Positions 57,418 to 64,000 of a DNA stretch of 64,000 bases are shown in pieces; position 1 is the first letter of the stretch; every line of letters begins with the position of its first letter. Under the pieces are notes generated by a model that saw nothing but the letters and a program-made list of their open reading frames with translations, did not search any database and was not told the origin of the DNA. Location: assembly GCA_038380435.1 (NCBI GenBank), contig JAWZYU010000011.1:86218501-86282500 (forward strand), written 5' to 3'. The stretch is from Ryuthela nishihirai. Taxonomy: Eukaryota; Arthropoda; Arachnida; Araneae; Heptathelidae. The translations under genes and the position numbers were made by a program.

Positions 57418-57687
57418 TAGCGTGTCTGCTGAGAAGCAGACCCACGCCTCGGTGATGCTTATTTTCGTTCTTCCCTGAAAAGAGAAATTTTAGATTATTT
57501 TTAAGAATCTGACCTTTATCTGTCCATCTAGTCTCTTGCAAGCCGAAAATATCTAAATTATAATGGTGGAATTCTTGTGTGAGGACATCAAGAGAAAAAG
57601 CTCTGTGCAGAGTCCTCACATTCCAACTACCTATGGAGAGAAAATGGTTAGTGGGACGTTTAAAGAAACTATGTTTATTGAGAGAGA

Positions 57688-58264
57688 AATTCGCACCGAA
57701 AGTAAAAAAACCTTTTCTTCCCAGGCAGCTCAGGTGAACATATTAAAGTACATTAACGTAAAACAGATTCCCGATACTCCCTGCTATATGTATGAAAAGT
57801 CACATTCAGAGCTGCCTAACTTTGAAAATAAGCTTTTTCCAGAAAATTGTCACTAGAGATATATTGAGGAACTCAGTCAAAGCTCTCTTGTTCTTGATTT
57901 TTCAACAATATTCGTGTGACATTTAAAGAGCTATGGCGCCTGAAGTATTTAAAAGCAGCATCCCTGAAGGTAAAATTTATTTCAAAAGCCAACTAAAACA
58001 CACATTATAATTGTTACAACAAACGGTTACTTGTTTAAAAATTAATTTGTCACAGTACGAATATTTATAAATAATTTATACATAATTACTGTATATACTT
58101 GATCAAATATATTCAGTGGGTAATTTCTATTCAGATACTTAATTTTCTATTTATTATAAGGAAGTTGACTCTTGTTCCAATCTGCAAATTTCCTAATTTC
58201 GCTAGAGGGACAAACCCTTAAAAATTACACTAGGAACATACTACCCAAGGAAATCAAGATTGAT
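57688..58264. other. No gene seen
   Basis: AT-rich sequence flanking the 5'-truncated LINE D. No motif found. Confidence 0.45.
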
Positions 58265-58345
58265 TATCGGGTCCGACTTGGGCCAGCATTGGGATTTATC
58301 TCCGCAAAACCCTCATCCTGCCTTGATCAGTAGGGATTACAGATA
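58265..58345 (+). mobile_element. SINE-A fragment
   Basis: ccgacttgggccagcattgg then gatttatctccgcaaaaccc and tcagtaggg match the head-body junction of SINE-A. Both ends are missing. Confidence 0.8.
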
Positions 58346-58469
58346 AAATGTCAGATCACTTTAGCTGTGTGAGAGTACTATTATGTGAAGTTCTGGCACT
58401 GTATCTGTCTAAAAGTAGGGTTATCTGCCCAAAATGCGTATGCGAGACCCAATTCAGGTCCCATTATCA

Positions 58470-58735
58470 TATACCCAGGGTCAGAGAAACGGGGGACATT
58501 TCCCCCCCCCCCCTCTTGAGAATGCTAATAAGGGTAATAGAGACAAAAAATTATTAAACCTATTTATATTTCATACATTTTTCAAGCTTTTTTAGAGATC
58601 TGTAAAACGCAGGGGGAATTGTTATACTGCATTAAAAGTCAAGTATCTTGTCCCACGTTTTACATTTTACCGGCTTGATTGTGTTTCTCTCCCCCACCCT
58701 CGATTTTTTCCACATCCGCTCCTATATTAATTGAC
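58470..58735 (+). mobile_element. MITE-like repeat M, copy 4
   Basis: Starts cccagggtcagagaaacggg with a C run and runs through aatgctaataagggtaat, gttatactgcatt and cggcttgattgtgtttct to ccacatccgctcc. It is the reverse complement of copies at 21.2 and 21.5 kb over its whole length. Confidence 0.78.
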
Positions 58736-59676
58736 ACTGGCATGCTGCGTCGCGATGTTAATGTCAGCTCATAATGTAATGTTCTTTTTTTTTGAGGGGG
58801 GGGGGGTATCTTTCGTATCTATCGAAAACATTTCGTATCTATCTCCCGTATATTTCTTGGATATCGCTTATCATTCCTAATATTTTTGTTACAACCCCAC
58901 TCTCACGGCGGCGGAGTATCGTGATTTTCTCAAAATCATTTTGAATCAAATCTTTCTTCTCGATTGTTTTATGAACTATAATCTTTTACTTATTGTCACT
59001 TTTCATACAAATCTAGAAGGGAGCATAAAATTGTTGTATTCTCTCGCTTTGGGCCACTAAAAGTCTATCAAGTGAGTATCACAATATATTCTGTGTATGT
59101 TCGCTTAGCTTTAGATATTCAGATAGTAAGTCTCATTTTCGAACTTCAAATTAGTGGATGTAAAGATTTTCATCAATCCAGTGAAAATTACTACGTGGTT
59201 TGCAAGCATTTTCGGTTCTTCCTTCCCCTCTTCCCTCGCTTAATCAATCATGGATCGGAGATTCCACACGAGCAAAGTTTTCTAGCGCCAGAAATATATA
59301 TCTTCATTAGGTTATAACTAAGACTTTTTGGCATAGCAACTTCTTTGATGATATTTGGAAGATACGAAAAGTACCGCATTTTCTTGTTAAAATATTAAAA
59401 TTTTAATTTCAGCTTAAATGATAGGTACCACCAGCTGAACTTAAAATAATTTTAATAATCAATGAATAAATTCCCATCAGAAAAATTTAACAAAATAAAT
59501 ACTATTTTTTCCATAAATAACTAGGTTTGTGAGATGTTATGGTTCAAGAAAATATGAATGTTCATTGCCTTGTACTTCTATACTGGCCACACTCTTCACT
59601 ACCTGAAGATGGAGAGTGCAATGTTTCCCGAAACTTCGATCATGGCTCAATCTGTCCTTGAAGCTCGTGGTGTTGG
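58736..59676. other. No gene seen
   Basis: Includes a G run at 58794-58806 and a tatctttcgtatctatcg micro-repeat near 58808-58860. An 81-codon ORF at 59072 has no recognisable motif. Confidence 0.4.
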
Positions 59677-60056
59677 GGCATGGGTGGCTTATCTGGTAGC
59701 GCACCAGATTCTTAATCTGCAGTTCATTCAAGTCTCGCCTGGGCCAGAGTTGAGATTTATCTCCGCAAAACTCCCCGCCTTGTCCATGCTCAGTAGGGGA
59801 CACCGTTGAGCTTGGAAAGACCGCCATCCGTCGGATAGTACATTAAGTCGTGGCCATTTGTGCGGGAGAGTCATAACCTGTGTACGTTAAAGAATACGCT
59901 GGATGGCCTTGACTGCAGGTTACCTTTGACTCCTAGCAGCTGTCCATTGAGCCCGCTTTCCCCAACCTACTCTGAACCTTGGAGATCCTTGTGGCCTGGT
60001 CATTTAGATCATTGTGTGCAAATAAGTGCCGCTCAGAGGTAACACAACCCAAACCG
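59677..60056 (+). mobile_element. SINE-A copy
   Basis: Head tggcttatctggtagcgcac with a degraded B box (ttcaagtctcgcctggg), then the full body and gaggtaacacaacccaaacc end. Full length, moderately diverged. Confidence 0.9.
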
Positions 60057-60854
60057 TCCACAATGTGTTGAACAACATTGGCAGAATTTATTCTTTTCTC
60101 AATACATTCCCTAAATTACTTGGAAATGAGTCTGTCGAGAGTGTTGAGTAAAAGTGAGAAACTTTTTCAATATGGGTCAAGAACTTTGTTTCCTTTTCTG
60201 GATCAATTCATCGGTGATAAGTTTTGAAAAGGTGTTTCCAAAAAACACATTTTACTATAAAATCGCTGTCAAATATTCGGTTTCTGAAACGCTTTTTGAT
60301 GCATTAGAAGAAAATTATGGGAGATTAAAGAAGCTTTAAAGTCACTATCATCAAATCATTTGGAGAAGTAGGAAGGTTGAGTAAGAAGCTGCAGGACTGT
60401 ATGAAAGAATGGATGACTTTGAATTTGTTTAGTTAATGTGTACATTAAATAAAATTATGTTGAGTAAATGCTGTGAAGAAATCTTTGCAATCGTCTATAG
60501 CACTGATGGACGAAATGCTGCAACGAAAGAGCATTTAATCGTGACAGCAAAGTATTTGAAAATCCAGCAAAAAACTGTATGGAAATTTTTATCATTTATG
60601 TTATGATTAATAAACCCTTAGTCAGCATTAATTTTAAATCGCTGCATGCCTAGTGTGATTAGAATAATAAAAAAAGCAAAATTTTTCATTTTATTATATT
60701 TTTTCGGTAAGTAACCTAAATTTTGGCTCTTTTAAATAATAGTGCACATCGCTACTGGCTCAGAAATGAAATAAATTTTCCCACCACTAGTCTAAAACAT
60801 CGTTATCAATAGCGCTATACTTTTTTATGTTTGCTTTTGTGTTTATTCAAAAGA
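60057..60854. other. No gene confirmed
   Basis: A 61-codon ORF (60154-60339) ends in a helical stretch (SETLFDALEENYGRLKKL) and is followed by aataaa at about 60449, which could suit a 3' exon. I recognise no family, and no splice acceptor is convincing. Confidence 0.3.
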
Positions 60855-61044
60855 CGTCCCGTAGCCGAGTGGTTAGCGTGCATGGCTACTGACCTGGGTT
60901 CGAGCCCTGGGTAAGGCATGGATGTTTGTGTTGTTTTTATGCTGAGGTCCCGTCATCCTCACAGACCTTCTATTATGGCGTATTAAACTGACAAGCTCCT
61001 GTCAGACCTCTTGTGGCAAGCAGCTACTTGAGGGGATATTTAAT
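60855..61044 (+). mobile_element. SINE-B copy, full length
   Basis: tRNA-like head: A box tagccgagtggttagcg, B box gggttcgagccctggg. Body tcctcacagaccttctat and ctgacaagctcctgtcagac, 3' end aagcagctacttgagggg, then an (attttatttt)-type tail. Best reference copy of this family in the window. Confidence 0.92.
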
Positions 61045-61373
61045 TTTATTTTATTCAAAATATCCATGAAAACTTCGATGACACTGAATGCAAAGCTGAA
61101 AATATTATATCAAATGATATCTAAAAAAGTAAATCAAAGGACGAATTACCAGAAAGGTATTTTTTGATGAAAAATTGATAAATGATGTAAACTTTTAAAG
61201 GTAAAGAAAATTTCAAAAGTAAATATTTGCTTTCTAAAATTATTTTGCGTGATAAAATAAATTTTAATATTGGCAAGAGCCAAGATTATATGTACGTAAA
61301 TAAGAAGTTTTATGTATTGCTCAATCATAATAAAAGAGTTTATTAAAAATGTAACACAATACTATAATGGTTT
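61045..61373. other. No gene seen
   Basis: AT-rich; nothing recognisable. Confidence 0.45.
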
Positions 61374-61767
61374 TGGGTTGGGTTGGGTTGTTTTACCTCT
61401 GAGCGGCACTTTTTTGCACACCATGGGCTAAATGGCCAGGTCACATGGACCCCGAAGGCTCAGAGAAGGTTGGGGGAGGGGACCCACTGGAACAGCTGTT
61501 GGGAGACAGATGGTAGCCTCCCGTCAAGGCCATCCAGCGTGTTCTTTAACGTGCACAGGGTATGTCTCTCCCGCACACGGGGCCACGGCTTAACGTCCCA
61601 TCCGACGGACGGCGACCTTTACAAGCCCATCGGTGTCCCCTACTGACCGTGGGCAGGGCGGGGAATTTTGCGGAGATAAATCTCACGCTGACCCAGCTGG
61701 GACTCGAACCTGGGAACTACAGATTACGAGTCTGGCGCGCTACCGACTGAGCCACCCCCGCCCCTCA
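61374..61767 (-). mobile_element. SINE-A copy, full length, young
   Basis: The plus strand begins with three gggtt units (gggttgggttgggttgtttt) and ends accgactgagccacccccgc. The head, read on the minus strand, has A box gtggctcagtcggtagcgcg, the CTCGTAA heptamer and B box ggttcgagtcccag, as in tRNA-Thr(CGT). Nearly identical to the copies at 46.0, 47.0 and 62.1 kb. Confidence 0.96.
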
Positions 61768-61899
61768 TTATAATGGTCATTTAAATGTTGAAGATTTGGA
61801 AACAGATATTGAACAATTTGATGTTTAACGGTTTATGAATTGTACTGAACATTTATTAATGAACGTTATTAATGAACCATTCTTTCTTAGCATTGACAG
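61768..61899. other. Short AT-rich spacer
   Basis: Nothing recognisable before the duplicated segment. Confidence 0.4.
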
Positions 61900-62030
61900 C
61901 AAAATTATTTCTTCACCACGATATGTTCAAATCTTTCAAATATTATTTTTTAGTTTTGCCAATGAGAAAAGCCGAATAGCTGTTACTTTCTGTATTTAAA
62001 ATTTGCCTAAATTTATTTGCGAAGTAGACT
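61900..62030. repeat. 131-bp segment duplicated at 62893
   Basis: Identical to 62893-63023 except for two substitutions (c/g at about 61928 and c/t at about 62006). On the minus strand it contains an open stretch (FRQILNTESNSYSAFLIGK in the other copy's frame), not a family I recognise. Confidence 0.95.
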
Positions 62031-62146
62031 CGTTCAAGTAAAATTCAATGATCTGGTAATTTTGTACATATAAAAAGTAAATAGAGTATATCAAAATTAA
62101 ACTACGATGATTTAATTAACGATTTTAGTGAATCGAAAATTGAGAA

Positions 62147-62533
62147 GGTTGGGTTGTTTTACCTCTGAGCGGCACTTTTTTGCACACCATGGGCTAAATG
62201 GTCAGGTCACATGGACCCCGAAGGCTCAGAGAAGGTTGGGGGAGGGGACCCACTGGAACAGCTGTTGGGAGACAGATGGTAGCCTCCCGTCAAGGCCATC
62301 CAGCGTGTTCTTTAACGTGCACAGGGTATGTCTCTCCCGCACACGGAGCCACGGTTTAACGTCCCATCCGACGGACGGCGGCCTTTCCAAGCCCATCGGT
62401 GTCCCCTACTGACCGTGCGCAGGGCGGGGAATTTTGCGGAGATAAATTTCAATGCTGACCCAGCTGGGAATCGAAAATGGGAACTACAGATTACGAGCCT
62501 GACGCGCTACCGACTGAGCCACCCCCGTCCCCA
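62147..62533 (-). mobile_element. SINE-A copy, full length, young
   Basis: The plus strand runs from ggttgggttgttttacctct to gactgagccacccccgtccc. It differs from the 61.4-kb copy at a few positions (such as gtcaggtcacatgg and gggaatcgaaaatggg, the latter damaging the B box). Confidence 0.96.
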
Positions 62534-62765
62534 AAAAAACTGAGAAGAGAAGGTAATTTATCTTCTGTAAAATAAGGTTTAAATTCCACAGCAGTATTTT
62601 GAAATAAAAATATTACATACTGTTTTATTTCAGTGTTTCGTAATTTTTATTCATGCATATTAATGGTCCTAAATTTCATATATATTTTTTATACCTACAT
62701 GGTAACTTAGGCTGCACAGGGCCCGTGAATGACTTTGTGCCTAGGGCCCCAAAATCTCTAAAAGC
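62534..62765. other. No gene seen; possible transposon end
   Basis: A phrase at 62735-62766 (gactttgtgcctagggcccc) looks like the end of a small DNA transposon directly before the LINE F relic. Not resolved. Confidence 0.35.
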
Positions 62766-62892
62766 GGCCCTCAGAGTCAAAAGCATTTTCGAAATCTACA
62801 AAGCTAAAAAAAAAATCAAGAAATTAAAGGTTTCTGAAACTCTAAACCATTCTCAACAATCTCTTTAAGTGAAAATATTTGATCAATACATA

Positions 62893-63023
62893 CAAAATTA
62901 TTTCTTCACCACGATATGTTGAAATCTTTCAAATATTATTTTTTAGTTTTGCCAATGAGAAAAGCCGAATAGCTGTTACTTTCTGTATTTAAAATTTGTC
63001 TAAATTTATTTGCGAAGTAGACT
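62893..63023. repeat. 131-bp duplicated segment inside LINE F
   Basis: This is the second copy of 61900-62030, now embedded in a LINE that has lost the corresponding stretch (the GFRSGRGCVDQ region). It is followed by about 75 bp of other sequence before the LINE resumes. There is no target-site duplication, so it is unlikely to be a transposon insertion. Confidence 0.93.
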
Positions 63024-63186
63024 ACCATTTCCGAATCTAAATTTTTCACCAACCAATAGTACTCTTTTGCCAATGCAAAGTTACCCATCAGCCAAATTAT
63101 TAATTCTGTTAAATAATAGTTTAAATAATAGAACTTTACCTGGAACAGAAAGTAAACTAATTTCCCTATAATTATCACAAGAACTA

Positions 63187-63394
63187 ATAATAAAAATAAA
63201 CATCCCCTCAAGCAGCTGTTTGCCGCAGAGGTCTGACAGGAGCCTGTCAGTTTATATACCATAGTAGAAGGTCTGTGAGGATGGCAGGATCTCAGCAGAA
63301 AAACAAAAAAAACGTCCATGCCTCACTCGGGGCTCGAACCCAGGTCCCTAGATCACTAGCCAAACGCGCGAACCACTCGACCATTGGACGGCTA
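63187..63394 (-). mobile_element. SINE-B copy with 13-bp TSD, inserted in LINE F
   Basis: Both sides carry atcacaagaacta (63174-63186 and 63395-63407). The plus strand starts with an (ataaaaataaa) tail complement and ccctcaagcagctgtttgcc, and ends with the head complement: ggggctcgaacccaggtccc, cgaaccactcgaccattgga. Confidence 0.96.
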
Positions 63395-64000
63395 ATCACA
63401 AGAACTACGATCACCTTTTTTTAAAAATGGAGAATCCTCATCACAAGCAATGGGAGTAGAAATAATCACGTTGTTTAGTGTGATTAGAATAAAAAAAAGG
63501 CAAAATTTCTCTGAAAAATCTCAAAAATCTCTGAAATGCTCCGCCCATCTAGCCATCACAGAATCTTCATCTTCAACCATCTTGCCATGTTTGCACCTTA
63601 ATCCCTGTGTACCTGTCTGTTTCTTCCCACATAAAACATTAACAATCTGGTACAACCCTCTGCTGTTGTGCTGTCTAACTGTTTCCTCTGTTTTGTCAGC
63701 TAAGCTATCCAGCCAAAGATTCTTATCAGCTGTTAACTGATCCTTTACATGTTTATTAAGCTCGTTGTAATGCCTTCTGTTAGGACTAGAAGGGTGTTGA
63801 TTCACATTAATCCTGCACTTCCTTCTTTCAGAAATAAGTTCCTTAGCTTATCACTCATATAATTTTGTTTCCTCTGTTACCTTTTAACCAAAAGAGTACT
63901 GTTGGTTTTAAGAAAAGCCTGCTTAAACTGATCCCTCCCATTCTTTCTTAGCTTCAGGAGTAAACAAACCACGATTGTCATGATGACTAAGTAGCCTATC

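Larger units (their letters stand above)
54742..57687 (-). mobile_element. LINE copy D, most intact coding region
   Basis: 5'-truncated at about 57687, in the endonuclease leader. ORFs on the minus strand: endonuclease start (57619-57314, RTLHRAFSL, FGLQETR), endonuclease through RT fingers (57417-56002, 471 codons), RT to motif A (56128-55799) and RT palm to C-terminus (55655-54774, 293 codons). The 3' end is the (ATC)n run at 54742-54756. Only about three frameshifts separate the pieces. Motif A reads VDLKKAFNCVDR, retaining its first Asp. Subfamily 2, very close to copy B. Confidence 0.96.
62766..64000 (-). mobile_element. LINE copy F, truncated by the window edge
   Basis: Minus-strand pieces: motif-A region (about 62766-62892), then foreign sequence (62893 to about 63098), then the gttccaggtaaagttcta segment that normally follows RT fingers, then SINE-B (63187-63394), then linker and fingers (63395-64000). 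The linker reads NQHPSSPNRRHYNELNKHVK and LYQIVNVLCGKKQTGTQGL, and ISTPIV lies across a small insertion near 63480. Subfamily 1 features match A and E. The element continues beyond 64000. Confidence 0.92.

Noticed and set aside
22325..57687. The LINE B/D and C copies as one large inverted duplication
   Set aside because: Their flanks, truncation points and internal lesions differ, so they are independent insertions of one family.
61374..61395. Telomere-like (GGGTT)n run
   Set aside because: Only three units at a SINE-A 3' end; other SINE-A copies end with one or two units, so it belongs to the SINE tail.
46023..62412. Recurring ORFs of 87-100 codons (starting MGCFTSERHFFAHHGLNG) at about 46.0, 46.9, 61.4 and 62.1 kb
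   Set aside because: They lie wholly inside SINE-A copies, antisense to the tRNA-like head, and vary only as the SINE does. They reflect repeat sequence, not a gene family.

Overview
The window is eukaryotic and dominated by repeats: AT-rich sequence with non-LTR retrotransposons, tRNA-derived SINEs, small hAT-like elements and a decayed Polinton/Maverick-like block. I see no bacterial operons, rRNA genes or CRISPR arrays. The mix (an APE-endonuclease LINE, two tRNA-SINE families, a SCAN-like gag with a charged coiled coil, and a Polinton with a zinc-ribbon/phospholipase A2-like gene) resembles arthropod genomes, perhaps a chelicerate such as a spider. That is inference from remembered families. 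Almost every coding stretch is a broken transposon gene. The only candidate for a host gene is an 82-bp exon-like segment at 13.1 kb.

Layout. 1.5-4.1 kb: LINE copy A (+). 4.6-4.9 kb: Tc1-like transposase remnant. 5.9-7.6 kb: diverged tandem repeats carrying a hAT-like insertion, then two tandem foldback units. 8.4 kb: SINE. 9.5-11.6 kb: pseudogene of a repeated arthropod gene family, whose 3' third is present again as a nearly perfect 0.58-kb inverted repeat with a 28-bp loop (strong candidate long-hairpin RNA locus). 13.5-14.2 kb: minisatellite. 15-22 kb: MITE-like and hairpin-ended repeats, SINE fragments and a second copy of the 9.5-kb family. 22.3-26.2 kb: LINE copy B (-) with a hAT-like insertion. 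26.2-32.5 kb: no gene seen. 33.0-36.3 kb: LINE copy C (+), followed by a duplicated gag fragment. 38-42 kb: SINE copies, segment duplications and a small hAT-like element. 42.1-44.7 kb: LINE copy E (+). 46.3-51.5 kb: Polinton-like block. 54.7-57.7 kb: LINE copy D (-). 58-62.5 kb: SINEs and a MITE. 62.8-64.0 kb: LINE copy F (-), running off the window.

How the parts relate. The six LINE copies fall into two subfamilies (A, E, F versus B, C, D) and all are damaged. SINEs probably relied on LINE machinery, and insertions with clear target-site duplications give relative ages: hAT-like into LINE B, SINE-B into LINE F, SINE-A into a Polinton gene. The Polinton-like block keeps a divergent, tightly packed gene order: zinc-ribbon/PLA2-like, integrase, packaging ATPase, fibre-like protein and coiled-coil protein on the minus strand, against a small basic capsid-type protein and an adenain-like protease on the plus strand. 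No DNA polymerase B is visible, and most of its genes carry frameshifts or stops.

The most interesting signals are the long transposon-derived inverted repeat at 10.4-11.6 kb, the tandem foldback pair at 7.0-7.6 kb, and the Polinton-like block with its near-zero intergenic spacing and a nested hairpin beyond its protease end.
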